Below are positions 30,504 through 39,935 of a stretch of DNA of 64,000 bases, in pieces. Origin of the DNA: a virus. Below the pieces are notes generated by a model. That model was not told the origin of the DNA. It did no database searches and saw only the letters and a list, made by a program, of their open reading frames with translations. Positions within the stretch are counted from its first letter, which is position 1, and every line of letters begins with the position of its first letter. The stretch spans positions 16,350 to 80,349 of the IMG/VR virus record IMGVR_UViG_3300028844_004047; one strand, written 5' to 3'. The translations under genes and the position numbers were made by a program.

Positions 30504-32826
30504 TCCAGAAATAGAATTAATTGTAGAAAAGGCTAGTGAGTTTGCCGCCAAATACGGACACAGTTATGTTACTGTTGAACATTTATCACTTGCATTAATT
30601 AACTACAAAAACTTTAGAATTATGCTTGAAGAGTTTGGTGCTGACTTTGACGGACTTAATGATTCATTTGTTAAGTATCTTACTGACAACCAATTTGGTA
30701 AAAAAGCAAAACAAGGCGAAGAAGTTAGACTTCTTAGAACACACGCATTAGAAAGAGTTTTTAATAGAGCATATACTCAAGTACTATTTGGTGGTAGAGA
30801 ACATATGCAAACTATAGATATCTTTTTAAGCATCTATGCAGAAGAAAAAGGCTATTCAATTTACTTGTTTAAAAAGTTTGGTGTTAATAAAAAAGATTTA
30901 GTAGAATTCTTTAACGAAACATATGTACATGATAATCCATACAGTGGAGAACTAGGCAGAGAAGACGCTGAACGTACACTAACAGAGTATTGTACAGATT
31001 TAAACAAACTAGCAGAAAAAGGTGAAGTTGATCCTGTAATAGGTAGACAACATGAAATTGATGAACTATGTCAGATACTAGGTAAAAGAAACAAAAGTAA
31101 TGTATTACTAGTTGGTGATCCTGGTGTTGGTAAAACTGCTATTGCGGAAGGACTAGCAGGTAAAATTGTTGCTGGCGAAGTTCCACAATATTTAAAAGAA
31201 GCAACAATTTATAGTTTAGATATTGGTGGTCTAGTTGCTGGTTCTAAATATAGAGGCGAGTTCGAAGAAAAAATTAAAGATGTATTTGAAAGTTTACAAG
31301 CAAAGCCTGGTAGCATTGTGTTTATTGATGAAGCACATACAATGAGAGGTGCAGGTGCTACAAGTGGTAGTGGTCCTGATTTTGCACAAATGGTTAAGCC
31401 TTATATTACTAGAGGACTAAGAGTTATTGCAAGTACAACTTGGGAAGAATACAACACAAGTTTTGAAAAAGATAGAGCATTGATGAGAAGGTTTTATAGA
31501 CTTACTATTGATGAGCCAACTCCAGCAGTTGCAAAAGATATTTTAGTTGGACTTAAAAAATATTTTGAAGAATACCATACTGCTAAAATTACAAAAAATG
31601 CCATCGAATCGGCAGTTGATTTAAGTGTAAGATATCAAACAGACAAGAGATTGCCTGATAAAGCAATTGACTTAATTGATAGTGCTTGTGCTAAACAAAG
31701 ACTATTAAACAGAAGTAATTTTACAATTAACAAGCCAAACATACTAGAAGAATTAAGTAAAGCAGTTAAGATTCCTGTTGATCAATTAGGTAGTGCTAGT
31801 AGTGGTGTTAAAGTAGAAGAGAATTTAGAAACAATTGAAGGTAAAATTAAAACAGGATTGTATGGACAAGACAAAGCAGTTGATACAATTATGGATAGAG
31901 TTACAGTAACAAGAGCAGGACTTAAATCACATAGTAAACCTGTTGGAAGTTATTTGCTAGTAGGACCTACAGGTACTGGTAAAACAGAACTTGCTAAACT
32001 ATTAAGCGAAAACTTACATATGAAACTTCTACGTTTTGATATGGGAGAGTATCAAGAGAAACACACAGTTGCAAGACTGATTGGTGCACCTCCAGGATAT
32101 GTAGGATACGAAGATGGTAACTTGGGTGGAGGTTTACTTGTAAGTCAAGTAGAGAAAGATCCTAATGCCATTATATTGTTTGACGAGATTGAAAAAGCAC
32201 ACCCAGATGTAACAAACGTATTGTTAAGTTTAATGGACGAAGGATTTGTTACAAGTACAAATGGTAAAAAAGCAGATGCTAGAAACTGTATTGTATTAAT
32301 GACAAGTAACTTAGGTGCAAAAGAATCTGAGAAAAGAGGCATTGGGTTTGGTGCTAGTGAAGAAAATGCAGAAGCAAGTACTGAAGAAGTTAAAAAGTTT
32401 TTTGCTCCTGAATTTAGAAACAGATTAGATGGTACTATTAAGTTTAATAAACTTGATAAGAGTATTATGCGTAAAATTGTTATTAAGTTTATTGATGAAA
32501 TAAATGAACTAATGATTGAAAAAGGTTTACATATTACTATTAGCGAAAGTGCAGTAGAAGAACTTGCTAAAAAAGGATACGAACCTAGTATGGGTGCAAG
32601 ACCTTTAAAACGTGTAATTGAAAATGAAATTAAGATACCATTGTCTAAGTCTATTATTAGAGACAAGCCAATTGCAGGAACTAATATTATATTAAAATAC
32701 GAAGATGATAAGTTTACTTTTGAATACAAACCAGAAGAAGTTATTGTCGACAAGTTAGCACATAATCCTGGTGTTGACGAAGATGGCTTAATAGTTTTAG
32801 ACCAATTCAAACCAAAAGTACAATAG
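30490..32826 (+). CDS. clpA: ClpA-like AAA+ unfoldase
   Basis: 778 residues, near the length of bacterial ClpA. An N-terminal Clp repeat domain (about 1-140) precedes AAA-1 with Walker [10 protein letters not shown] and VFIDEAHTM, and AAA-2 with GPTGTGKTE and [10 protein letters not shown]. The short ClpP-docking loop appears as [10 protein letters not shown] after [10 protein letters not shown], corresponding to the IGL/IGF loop of ClpA. No middle coiled-coil of ClpB is visible. No clpP is seen in the window, so it may hijack host ClpP to degrade chosen proteins (inference). Confidence 0.88.
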   Translation: MLRPNPEIELIVEKASEFAAKYGHSYVTVEHLSLALINYKNFRIMLEEFGADFDGLNDSFVKYLTDNQFGKKAKQGEEVRLLRTHALERVFNRAYTQVLFGGREHMQTIDIFLSIYAEEKGYSIYLFKKFGVNKKDLVEFFNETYVHDNPYSGELGREDAERTLTEYCTDLNKLAEKGEVDPVIGRQHEIDELCQILGKRNKSNVLLVGDPGVGKTAIAEGLAGKIVAGEVPQYLKEATIYSLDIGGLVAGSKYRGEFEEKIKDVFESLQAKPGSIVFIDEAHTMRGAGATSGSGPDFAQMVKPYITRGLRVIASTTWEEYNTSFEKDRALMRRFYRLTIDEPTPAVAKDILVGLKKYFEEYHTAKITKNAIESAVDLSVRYQTDKRLPDKAIDLIDSACAKQRLLNRSNFTINKPNILEELSKAVKIPVDQLGSASSGVKVEENLETIEGKIKTGLYGQDKAVDTIMDRVTVTRAGLKSHSKPVGSYLLVGPTGTGKTELAKLLSENLHMKLLRFDMGEYQEKHTVARLIGAPPGYVGYEDGNLGGGLLVSQVEKDPNAIILFDEIEKAHPDVTNVLLSLMDEGFVTSTNGKKADARNCIVLMTSNLGAKESEKRGIGFGASEENAEASTEEVKKFFAPEFRNRLDGTIKFNKLDKSIMRKIVIKFIDEINELMIEKGLHITISESAVEELAKKGYEPSMGARPLKRVIENEIKIPLSKSIIRDKPIAGTNIILKYEDDKFTFEYKPEEVIVDKLAHNPGVDEDGLIVLDQFKPKVQ

Positions 32827-32853
32827 ACATATTTCATTAAGATAAGTATTAGT

Positions 32854-33549
32854 ATGACTAGTACTAGTGAAAGATTATTCTATAATCAGTATCAATACCG
32901 CATTAGGTTTATGTTAAGACGAGGCGGATCGTTGCTACGAAGTATCTATCGATATAAAGATGTAAATCATATACTATCTACACTCGATGATTTTAGAAAT
33001 AGAGAACTTGAGTACAAAAATACTTCTAAAGGTTTTCATTCAAATGGAGACAGTCTTTGGACTTTAGATAATAAAGAAGTTGAAGACTTATTATCTTTGT
33101 TTGTGTATAGAGAAAATTTTGATAATCTAGGCAAAGTTAGAGTTGAATGTCCTAATGTAGACTTTTATTCTAATAATGAAGATTATATAAAACGTGCTGA
33201 AGATATTGGTATAGAAAATTTAGAAATTACTAGGAGTCTTACTGAAGAGCCTAATACTATTATTACTGAAAAACTACCATACGGCGTATACAATTTAAAG
33301 TGTATGACAAAATATTGTTGGGTAGCAGATGATGTTGTAGTAGCATTACTAAATTATCAAGACTCTGGGGAAATTAAGTTTCCATGGACTTGGGAAACAA
33401 GAAGAATGTATACAAATCACAACAATGTATATAGACAAGAAAAACCCTTGCCAGAGTACATTTATGCTTTAAACGAAGATAGCCTTACTATGCTTGGCTT
33501 AATAGCAGGTAACGTAATTAATACAATATACTCTTACAAGATAGCATAA
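32854..33549 (+). CDS. Hypothetical protein
   Basis: 231 residues, basic N-terminus (RIRFMLRRGGSLLRSIYRYK), no signal peptide or membrane segment except a weakly hydrophobic end (MLGLIAGNVINTIYSYKIA). No domain recognised. It follows clpA after 27 bases and may be in the same transcript; a late promoter follows it. Confidence 0.55.
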   Translation: MTSTSERLFYNQYQYRIRFMLRRGGSLLRSIYRYKDVNHILSTLDDFRNRELEYKNTSKGFHSNGDSLWTLDNKEVEDLLSLFVYRENFDNLGKVRVECPNVDFYSNNEDYIKRAEDIGIENLEITRSLTEEPNTIITEKLPYGVYNLKCMTKYCWVADDVVVALLNYQDSGEIKFPWTWETRRMYTNHNNVYRQEKPLPEYIYALNEDSLTMLGLIAGNVINTIYSYKIA

Positions 33550-33552
33550 ATA
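33545..33552 (+). promoter_or_regulatory. T4-like late promoter
   Basis: CATAAATA overlapping the stop of the preceding gene, 22 bases before ATG 33575. Confidence 0.6.
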
Positions 33553-33574
33553 GTTACATAATTAGGAATATAAC

Positions 33575-33937
33575 ATGACAACAACATTAATCACAACTAC
33601 AACACATGGTGCCGCAAATGGTAATTATGATGGATCAGCAACTTCATTTTTTAGTGAAAAGAGTGCAGGTGATGGTTATTACGGATATACAGATGGTGTA
33701 CACACTGTTGCAGGATTTCCAAATGCATTTGTTGGAACTATTACATTCCAAGGAACGTTAGCACAAGATCCAGCATCAACTGATTGGTTTGATATTCCAG
33801 GTATCACAATTGGTAATGGTGCAACTACAGTCAGCGATGCAGTAACAGGTAACTTCACAGGTAACTTTGTTTGGATTAGAGCTAAAGTAGAAAACTTCAC
33901 AGCCGGAACAATTACAAAAGTACAATTCAATTATTAA
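33575..33937 (+). CDS. Small virion structural protein
   Basis: 120 residues, Thr/Gly/Asn-rich beta sequence. The C-terminal half (FDIPGITIGNGATTV, then GNFVWIRAKVENFTAGTITK) is typical of small beta-sandwich structural proteins in marine T4-like phages. Late promoter upstream. Confidence 0.65.
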   Translation: MTTTLITTTTHGAANGNYDGSATSFFSEKSAGDGYYGYTDGVHTVAGFPNAFVGTITFQGTLAQDPASTDWFDIPGITIGNGATTVSDAVTGNFTGNFVWIRAKVENFTAGTITKVQFNY

Positions 33938-33946
33938 GGGTTTCAA

Positions 33947-34639
33947 TTGTCTAAAGAACACAAGTTTAATGAAACAGAGATTTCATTAATTAAAAACAGC
34001 CACGTTAGTTTCATGGTTCCGTGTTACGGAGGTGCTGTCTTTGAAAATTTCTTTGTTAGTTTTAGTAGACACATTATCAATATGAATGGAAACGGTTTAA
34101 GATTTTCATTAGAAACTATTGCTAACGAAAGTTTAGTTACTAGAGCAAGAAACAATCTTGTTGCAAAGGGAATGGCAAATCCTACTGCAACACATCTAAT
34201 GTTTATTGATGCTGATATTGGATTTGAAACATTAGATGTTTATAAATTAATAGCCTCTGATAAAGATGTTATAGGTGGCTTATACCCTAAAAAGAATTAC
34301 CCAGTACAATATGTAATTAATACTATACCAGGCGAAGAACAACAAGAATCAGGCATACAAGAAGTACACGATATTGGTACTGGCTTTTTATTAATAAAAA
34401 GACACGTTATAGAAATGATGTTTCAACGTTATACAGATTTAAAGTATAAAAATTCTTTGAATCTGGATACTAAATTTGAGCCATTTATGTATGCCCTATT
34501 TGATACTTGGCTATTACCCGATGGCAACTATTTAAGTGAAGACTACACATTCTGTAAACGTTGGAAAGATATGGGTGGTAAGATATTTGCACACAATGAC
34601 GTTAGATTAAGGCATTCGGGTTACCATACGTTCCGTTAG
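33947..34639 (+). CDS. Glycosyltransferase, GT-A-like
   Basis: 230 residues from a TTG start. N-terminal VSFMVPCYGG, then ETIANESLVTRARNNLVAKG and LMFIDADIGF with a DxD-type metal/sugar-nucleotide motif (DAD), and GGLYPKKNYP. This order fits Anp1/GT2-like enzymes. The end has EDYTFCKRWKDMGGKIFAHN. The sugar and acceptor (DNA, capsid or host surface) cannot be deduced. It lies in the late, virion-linked region. Confidence 0.65.
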   Translation: MSKEHKFNETEISLIKNSHVSFMVPCYGGAVFENFFVSFSRHIINMNGNGLRFSLETIANESLVTRARNNLVAKGMANPTATHLMFIDADIGFETLDVYKLIASDKDVIGGLYPKKNYPVQYVINTIPGEEQQESGIQEVHDIGTGFLLIKRHVIEMMFQRYTDLKYKNSLNLDTKFEPFMYALFDTWLLPDGNYLSEDYTFCKRWKDMGGKIFAHNDVRLRHSGYHTFR

Positions 34640-34645
34640 CATTCA

Positions 34646-34653
34646 CATAAATA
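34646..34653 (+). promoter_or_regulatory. T4-like late promoter
   Basis: CATAAATA 18 bases before ATG 34672; TAGGAG RBS. Confidence 0.65.
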
Positions 34654-34671
34654 CACTATATAGGAGCAAGT

Positions 34672-35922
34672 ATGAATCATTTAGTAGTTTATCCAGGTAG
34701 ATTTCATCCTTTTCATAAGGGCCATGCTAGTGTATATAATGCATTAGTAAAGAAATTCGGTGCGGATAAAGTATTCATATCAACAAGTGATAAAGTTGTT
34801 CCACCTAAAAGTCCTTTCTCATTCGAAGAAAAGAAAAAGATGATGATGCTTACAGGTGTTCCTGAAAGTGCTATTATTCAAACTAAAAATCCATACCAAG
34901 CACAAGAACTTGTTTCAAAGTATGATCCTGCAGATACTATATTAATGTTTGCAGTGAGTGAAAAGGATATGGCTGAAGATCCACGTTTTACATTCCAACC
35001 TAAAAAAGATGGTAGCCCTAGTTACTTTCAAAAAGCAGGTAAGGATATGCAGTCATTAGATAAGCATGGATATATTGTTGCAGTACCTACTTTAAGTTTT
35101 AAAGTATTAGGTAAGCCAATGAAAAGTGCAACAGAATTTAGAAGTAATTTTGCAAAAGCAGATACTGACACACAAGAGAAAATGATTACAGATTTATTTG
35201 GAAAATATGATCCTAGTGTACACGAATTAATGACAGCCAAAATTACAGAAATGGCAGATTTGTATAACAAGTATCCTGTTTATAAAAAAGTTCCAGAAGC
35301 CGCAGGTGTTGGTATTGTTACAAAACAAAACGCAACTAAAGATAGCCCTGTAGGCAGTGAATATGACAACGTAAAGAAATTAAAATTAAGTAGTAAAAGT
35401 AAAAAGCCGTACATCTCTAGAATGATGGAAGTAACAAAAGCAATAAAAGAGTTAAAAGAAGCAAAGGCGCTAACAGTTCAGGATTCCATGAAGATCAATA
35501 GTAAACTAGAACAGTTGAAAGCAGTAGTTCAAATACATAACAACACAAAGATTGTTGAAAGCCTGTATGCATTAGACAAAGAAGACATTATGAACAGTGA
35601 AGTATTAGTTCAAGGTGTTGGACGTTATAGCATTAAGTCATTAATGGCAAATGTTCATAGCAAGTTACAAGACTTGTCCGATGAAGCAGGTAAAAATGAA
35701 CCAACTAATTTTAAAAATATCAAAAGTAAACTAGACAGCGGAATATTGCAATTAATGGTTAAGTCGTTGGAAGATGCTTTTAATCAAATCGAAAATACTA
35801 GACGTGCAGGTGGTAAAGCCAGTCAAGGTATTCCTAAAAATGTTTTTGATAGTTTTGAAACAGATTTAAGGGAATCATGGCAAAAAAGAAAATTGACGAA
35901 AAACAATACTGGACAAAATTAA
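34672..35922 (+). CDS. Cytidylyltransferase/NMNAT-like nucleotidyltransferase with long C-terminal extension
   Basis: 416 residues. Residues 1-160 have the HxGH signature PGRFHPFHKGHASVYNAL and a distant SATEFRSNF (matching the ISSTxIR-type motif). These enzymes transfer a nucleotidyl group, for example onto NMN or phosphocholine. Residues ~190-416 are helical and unrelated to known transferases. Late expression and clustering with virion-accessory genes suggest the protein is packaged or acts in assembly (inference). Confidence 0.7.
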   Translation: MNHLVVYPGRFHPFHKGHASVYNALVKKFGADKVFISTSDKVVPPKSPFSFEEKKKMMMLTGVPESAIIQTKNPYQAQELVSKYDPADTILMFAVSEKDMAEDPRFTFQPKKDGSPSYFQKAGKDMQSLDKHGYIVAVPTLSFKVLGKPMKSATEFRSNFAKADTDTQEKMITDLFGKYDPSVHELMTAKITEMADLYNKYPVYKKVPEAAGVGIVTKQNATKDSPVGSEYDNVKKLKLSSKSKKPYISRMMEVTKAIKELKEAKALTVQDSMKINSKLEQLKAVVQIHNNTKIVESLYALDKEDIMNSEVLVQGVGRYSIKSLMANVHSKLQDLSDEAGKNEPTNFKNIKSKLDSGILQLMVKSLEDAFNQIENTRRAGGKASQGIPKNVFDSFETDLRESWQKRKLTKNNTGQN

Positions 35923-36173
35923 AAAAGAAGTCGCCTAAATACCCAGACTTTACTTGTCCTAGTGTAGACGATATACTAGAACGTATTGCAAAAGTTCAAA
36001 GTAAACAAAAATTATCACAGTGGCAACACAAATTGATAATAAAGAGAATGGAAGAGTTAAGAACAGACAATGAACAGTTGAGAGAAAGTGGCAGATACTG
36101 GCACGAAACTTGTAAAACAACAGTTGAAGATATGTTTGACCTTAACAAAGAAAGTAAATGGAAGAAAAAATAA
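35877..36173 (+). CDS. Small coiled-coil protein
   Basis: 98 residues, lysine-rich N-terminus (MAKKKIDEKQYWTKLKKK) and a heptad helix (KRMEELRTDNEQLRESGRYW). It overlaps the preceding gene by 46 bases in another frame and its stop overlaps the next start (TAATG). Function unknown. Confidence 0.55.
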   Translation: MAKKKIDEKQYWTKLKKKSPKYPDFTCPSVDDILERIAKVQSKQKLSQWQHKLIIKRMEELRTDNEQLRESGRYWHETCKTTVEDMFDLNKESKWKKK

Positions 36174-37594
36174 TGTCTTATTCGTGGTTAAAAGAATATT
36201 CAAATGACAGTGTACCTGTTACACAAGGTGACTTGAATAAACTTGAAGACTATGCTGACAAGTTATTTTCTAAAGTTGGTGTAGACGTAGAGTTTACTAG
36301 ACACTTTCTTGATAGAGTAAATGATACTCGTAACCAAAAACAAATTAATGTTGCAGAACTTATTAGAATCTTTAAGCAAGAGTACAAGTACTACGGCAAA
36401 AAGATTGCACAACTAGGTCCAGATGCAGAAGCAGTAATGAAAGATATGAGAACAGATGTTAACATACCATTTGCTTTACGTTGGGATAGTGCTAATAACG
36501 AACTAGATCTCATTGCTAAAACTGTGATGCGTAAGAAAGATTTTAAAACTAGTAATCCTGAATTTGCAGTAGAAGAATTTAGTTGGACTGAAGCAGAAGA
36601 AGATAACACTAAAGAATGGCAAAAGATGTATGGCGATTATGCAGAGACAAACATCTTTGAAGACTTGGCACCCGAGTCTGAATTATATGTAGATATGGAC
36701 GGCGTACTTGCAGACTTTTTTGGCGAGTGGGCTAAACTAATGGGTGTGGACAGTTGGCGTAATATTAAAGACATTGATTCAGCATTAAACAAAATTAAAC
36801 AACAGCCTAACTTTTGGATTAACTTACCAATGACAAGTAATGCTTTACAACTATTAAGTGCCATTAAAGCATATAAAGGCAAATATAATATATTAAGTGC
36901 TCCATTAGCCGGCGATAAAAATAGTGTCCCACAAAAGAAAGAATGGATTAAAAAGAATTTAAGTTCTTTCCCACCACAAAAAATTATTATAGATCCTAAC
37001 AAATCTAAATATGCTAAACAACCAGACGGAACACCAAACGGTTTAATTGATGACTATGGTGATAATATTCGTAAATGGGAACAAGCAGGCGGTATTGCTA
37101 TTAAACATAATAACAAAAACATAGATAGAACTATATCTAAATTGGATTCAGAAATTAACGAAGATCCATTCCATGATATTAGTAGATTTATTAACAGAAT
37201 AACTTCACCAAAATCATACAAATATGCAGTAGAATTGTTACATAAAATTCTACAACGTAAAGAACAAGAAGATGGTAAACTAAAACATAGTTTAGGTTAC
37301 TATGCTCAATCAGTAGCAAATACTATTAAAGGTGCTGATTGGCGTAATATAGTAAAATTATATATTAAGCAGTATGGCGATGAAGCCGTTTTACAAGACG
37401 ACGTGATAAAAGAAAACGGTATAATTACAGATCAAAATACTACTGATGATGTTAAACCGGGAGAAACACAACGACAAGCATTAAAATTTGGAAATAAGAT
37501 AGATAAAAAAGGTAGTCCGCCGTTACTACACACATCAGCGGCGAAAAACAGTGACCCTAACACATTAAGCAACTTAGGTATAGGGAATAAATAA
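36173..37594 (+). CDS. Multidomain late protein with HAD phosphatase domain
   Basis: 473 residues from ATG 36173 (GGAAG RBS; TAATG overlap); an upstream ATG at 36158 has no RBS. N-terminal MSYSWLKEY carries an LxE tripeptide near residue 8. Residues ~30-135 form a domain (VEFTRHFLDRVNDTRNQKQI, RWDSANNELDLIAKTVMRKK) recurrent in marine phage virion-region proteins. Residues ~165-325 are HAD-like (YVDMDGVLADFFGEW, ILSAPLAGDKNSV, GLIDDYGDNIRKWE). The tail is disordered. Confidence 0.65.
   Translation: MSYSWLKEYSNDSVPVTQGDLNKLEDYADKLFSKVGVDVEFTRHFLDRVNDTRNQKQINVAELIRIFKQEYKYYGKKIAQLGPDAEAVMKDMRTDVNIPFALRWDSANNELDLIAKTVMRKKDFKTSNPEFAVEEFSWTEAEEDNTKEWQKMYGDYAETNIFEDLAPESELYVDMDGVLADFFGEWAKLMGVDSWRNIKDIDSALNKIKQQPNFWINLPMTSNALQLLSAIKAYKGKYNILSAPLAGDKNSVPQKKEWIKKNLSSFPPQKIIIDPNKSKYAKQPDGTPNGLIDDYGDNIRKWEQAGGIAIKHNNKNIDRTISKLDSEINEDPFHDISRFINRITSPKSYKYAVELLHKILQRKEQEDGKLKHSLGYYAQSVANTIKGADWRNIVKLYIKQYGDEAVLQDDVIKENGIITDQNTTDDVKPGETQRQALKFGNKIDKKGSPPLLHTSAAKNSDPNTLSNLGIGNK
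37586..37593 (+). promoter_or_regulatory. Possible T4-like late promoter
   Basis: AATAAATA overlapping the preceding stop, 20 bases before ATG 37614 with AAGGAG between. Confidence 0.5.
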
Positions 37595-37613
37595 TAAGAC
37601 AAGGAGACTTGTT

Positions 37614-37919
37614 ATGGATTATCAAGATAGAGTACAATGGATCGTCGAGGAACTAGATAGTTTATTAGAAGATTTTACAGGAAAAGAAAAACCTGGAAGT
37701 CGCCCAGGCAGTTTAAAACGCAAAGCGGCACAGTACTTAGGCAAAGGTGCTGGCGATAAGTTAAGTAAAACAGATTTAAAAAACCTTAGAGCTAAAGCAA
37801 ATCATTTAAAAAAAAGTTCTAAGAAAAGTGAGAGAGACAGAGGCAACCAATTAGCAAAGCAAGTTAATTTTGCATATAACTTTAAGGTAGCCGAAGATAA
37901 AAACAATGAGATTATTTGA
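37614..37919 (+). CDS. Small basic late protein
   Basis: 101 residues. The N-terminus is helical and acidic; residues 23-90 are very basic (GSRPGSLKRKAAQYLGKGAG, NLRAKANHLKKSSKKSERDR), ending QVNFAYNFKVAED. It looks like a DNA-associated internal virion protein. It overlaps the next gene by fourteen bases. Confidence 0.58.
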   Translation: MDYQDRVQWIVEELDSLLEDFTGKEKPGSRPGSLKRKAAQYLGKGAGDKLSKTDLKNLRAKANHLKKSSKKSERDRGNQLAKQVNFAYNFKVAEDKNNEII

Positions 37920-38094
37920 ATTAGAACAAAAAGCATTAACGGAAGAACAGTTTGACGAAGCGGCTGGTAAAAAGGACGCTTGTTATCATAAAGTTAAATC
38001 ACGTTATAAAGTTTGGCCCAGTGCCTATGCCAGCGGTGCACTAGTTAAGTGTAGAAAAGTTGGTGCGGCTAATTGGGGTAAAAGTAAAAAGTAA
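37906..38094 (+). CDS. Small basic late protein with MRLFE N-terminus
   Basis: 62 residues. MRLFELEQKALTEEQ contains an LxE tripeptide (LFE) close to the N-terminus like its neighbours. The rest (CYHKVKSRYKVWPSAYASGA, LVKCRKVGAANWG) is a small basic two-cysteine module. Overlaps both flanking genes. Candidate internal head protein. Confidence 0.58.
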   Translation: MRLFELEQKALTEEQFDEAAGKKDACYHKVKSRYKVWPSAYASGALVKCRKVGAANWGKSKK

Positions 38095-38396
38095 TGAGAG
38101 CATCTGAATTTATCAGTGAAGACCTAAGAGCATGGTTCGGCAAAGGCAAGAAGGGCGGAGCCGGAGGTGGTGGTTGGGATCGCTATAATACTAAAGGCGA
38201 ACGTATTGGTAAATGCGGAGATAGAAGCAAAGGTGAAGGCAAACCTAAATGCTTGTCTAAATCACGTGCGGCTAGTTTAAGAGCCAAGGGCGGTAAAAAA
38301 GCAATCGCGGCGGCTGTTAATAAAAAACGCAGAGATGATCCAAAAAAGAATCGCAAAGGCAAAGCGAAAAACGTTTCTAATAAAGTTAAAAAATAG
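38094..38396 (+). CDS. Very basic late protein with MRASEFISE capsid-targeting-like N-terminus
   Basis: 100 residues. MRASEFISE closely resembles the T4 capsid-targeting sequence MKTYQEFIAE, which T4 protease gp21 cuts after I/LxE. The mature part would be glycine/lysine-rich (GKGKKGGAGGGGWD, then NKKRRDDPKKNRKGKAKNV), suited to binding packaged DNA. The start overlaps the previous stop (TAATG). Inference: internal head protein. Confidence 0.62.
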   Translation: MRASEFISEDLRAWFGKGKKGGAGGGGWDRYNTKGERIGKCGDRSKGEGKPKCLSKSRAASLRAKGGKKAIAAAVNKKRRDDPKKNRKGKAKNVSNKVKK

Positions 38397-38399
38397 TTC

Positions 38400-38428
38400 T
38401 TGACTTTATGATCAAAATTATGTATTAT
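38400..38428 (+). promoter_or_regulatory. Sigma70-type promoter
   Basis: TTGACT (38400-38405) and TATTAT (38423-38428), spacer 17, before the oxygenase-like gene. It is an early-type promoter inside the late region. Confidence 0.65.
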
Positions 38429-38453
38429 ACAAGCATAAGGAAAACAATCAAAC

Positions 38454-39239
38454 ATGGCGCATAAAGACGACAAATATACCAAAGACGGTAAAAAGATCGA
38501 CTGGATAAAAAACAGACCTTCAGCACCTAATTACTATAAACATAGATTCATTAATGATGGTGTTACTGCATGGCAAATGCCTGACCCATCACAAGAAGAT
38601 ATTATGTGTGAGTTACAATTACAAGCCATTGGCGACTTTGCTCCTTTAGATATTACAATAGATGAAAGTTTATTTAGAAAAGAATTAAAACAATACGAAG
38701 ATAAATGGGTACCTTACTTAAGACGTGAAGGGGTTACTAATGATAGAGAAGGATTATTGTTAGTAGGTGCTGAAGGAGATTCAGTAGGAGATAGTTTAAG
38801 TATGCCTGAAGTTAGAAAACGTTTAGGCGAAATACCAGGTAAACGTCTTTTAGAAACAGATTTATGTTACCCAACAGAAGCATTTCATAATTTAACTGCC
38901 TTATACCCAATAACAAAATACTTTGATAAGTTAGGCAGATCCATGCTAGTAAAATTAAACAAAGGCGGTTGGTTCCCACCACATAGAGATACACCACAAT
39001 TAAGCAGAGATTGTTTTAGAGTGGTAGGCTTCTTAAGTAGAAGTTGTGGGCATGGTGGATTTATGTGGGAACATGATTATAGACCTGTACAAATAGAACC
39101 TATGCGTTGTTATTATGCAGATACAAGAAAAACTCATAGAACCGCGGCATTTGATTCCGATATTATTCATTTAGTAATTAACGTTCCTAAAACTTGGGAA
39201 AACGTATTAAAATTATTAAGTATCACCGAACATCATTAA
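38454..39239 (+). CDS. 2OG-Fe(II)/aspartyl-hydroxylase-like oxygenase
   Basis: 261 residues. The C-terminal core has KGGWFPPHRDTPQLSRDCFR (HxD iron ligands), GFMWEHDYRPVQIEPMRCYY, then KTHRTAAFDSDIIHLVINV with the distal His and a basic residue for 2-oxoglutarate. The pattern resembles the aspartyl/asparaginyl beta-hydroxylase branch. Substrate unknown. It has a host-like promoter, unlike its late neighbours. Confidence 0.68.
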   Translation: MAHKDDKYTKDGKKIDWIKNRPSAPNYYKHRFINDGVTAWQMPDPSQEDIMCELQLQAIGDFAPLDITIDESLFRKELKQYEDKWVPYLRREGVTNDREGLLLVGAEGDSVGDSLSMPEVRKRLGEIPGKRLLETDLCYPTEAFHNLTALYPITKYFDKLGRSMLVKLNKGGWFPPHRDTPQLSRDCFRVVGFLSRSCGHGGFMWEHDYRPVQIEPMRCYYADTRKTHRTAAFDSDIIHLVINVPKTWENVLKLLSITEHH

Positions 39240-39242
39240 TTA

Positions 39243-39250
39243 CATAAATA
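39243..39250 (+). promoter_or_regulatory. T4-like late promoter with immediate start codon
   Basis: CATAAATA followed by CTAGT and the ATG at 39256, leaving no room for a Shine-Dalgarno; predicted leaderless transcript. Confidence 0.6.
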
Positions 39251-39255
39251 CTAGT

Positions 39256-39483
39256 ATGAAAATTTGGGAAATAACATCAATAGACGACAGTGTAACCGAA
39301 GACGCAACACCGGGTGCTACAGATAGTGGTGCAATGGCTGGAGCGGCTGTGGCATTTCCATTGTTTGGCGATCCTAAAAAGGCTCGTAAAGCAGTAGATC
39401 CATACGGATATACAACGCCTAAGGGTAAAAAGAAGACTAAATTCCCACCATACACTAAAAAAGTTAAATCAATATTCGCATAA
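39256..39483 (+). CDS. Small late protein
   Basis: 75 residues. N-terminal MKIWEITSIDDSVTEDATPG, then an Ala/Gly hydrophobic stretch (GAMAGAAVAFPLFGD) and a basic end (PKGKKKTKFPPYTKKVKS). No RBS; the start lies five bases after CATAAATA. Function unknown, perhaps an internal virion peptide precursor. Confidence 0.5.
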   Translation: MKIWEITSIDDSVTEDATPGATDSGAMAGAAVAFPLFGDPKKARKAVDPYGYTTPKGKKKTKFPPYTKKVKSIFA

Positions 39484-39552
39484 TCCACTGTTTAAGTATA
39501 GTGTATTAATGTCTATTGGTGTTAATATAAGATAGTTTATTTGTTCATAAAG

Positions 39553-39560
39553 AATAAATA
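39553..39560 (+). promoter_or_regulatory. T4-like late promoter
   Basis: AATAAATA 29 bases before ATG 39590; TTGGAG RBS. Confidence 0.6.
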
Positions 39561-39589
39561 CAACATAGTACAAAGAAATTGGAGTTATT

Positions 39590-39934
39590 ATGAGAGCAAA
39601 ACACTTTAAAAAGAAAATTAATGAAGATGTGTCCTCTGACGCCAAATTAATGGAATTAGACCACGAAGTAAACATGGCAAAAAGCGATTTGTATAAAATC
39701 GCCAAGTATGCTATTGAACTTCATAAAATCTTACAAAATGTATCCGAAGAACAAGGCCTTGAAGGCTGGGTACAGGCAAAAATTACAAAATCGGCAGATT
39801 ATATGAGTAGTGTTAAACACCACTTAGAATACAAGGAACCAGGTGATGATGTTCAAATCGTTGCGGTACCTGCCGAACAACCTCAGGCTGAGATGCCAGC
39901 AATTCAACCACAAGAGTCAATCAAGGAAGAGTAA
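39590..39934 (+). CDS. Late protein with MRAKHFKKKINE N-terminus
   Basis: 114 residues. MRAKHFKKKINED resembles the capsid-targeting-like starts of the neighbours and contains INE, an I/LxE tripeptide. Helices follow (LMELDHEVNMAKSDLYKIAK), and the tail is Glu/Pro/Gln-rich. One base separates its stop from the next ATG. Candidate internal or scaffold-associated protein. Confidence 0.58.
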   Translation: MRAKHFKKKINEDVSSDAKLMELDHEVNMAKSDLYKIAKYAIELHKILQNVSEEQGLEGWVQAKITKSADYMSSVKHHLEYKEPGDDVQIVAVPAEQPQAEMPAIQPQESIKEE

Positions 39935-39935
39935 T

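Noticed and set aside
32145-32837. 230-codon open frame on the minus strand inside clpA
   Set aside because: It lies wholly antisense to a well-supported AAA+ gene and its protein is low-complexity Ser/Leu/Ile; a shadow frame.
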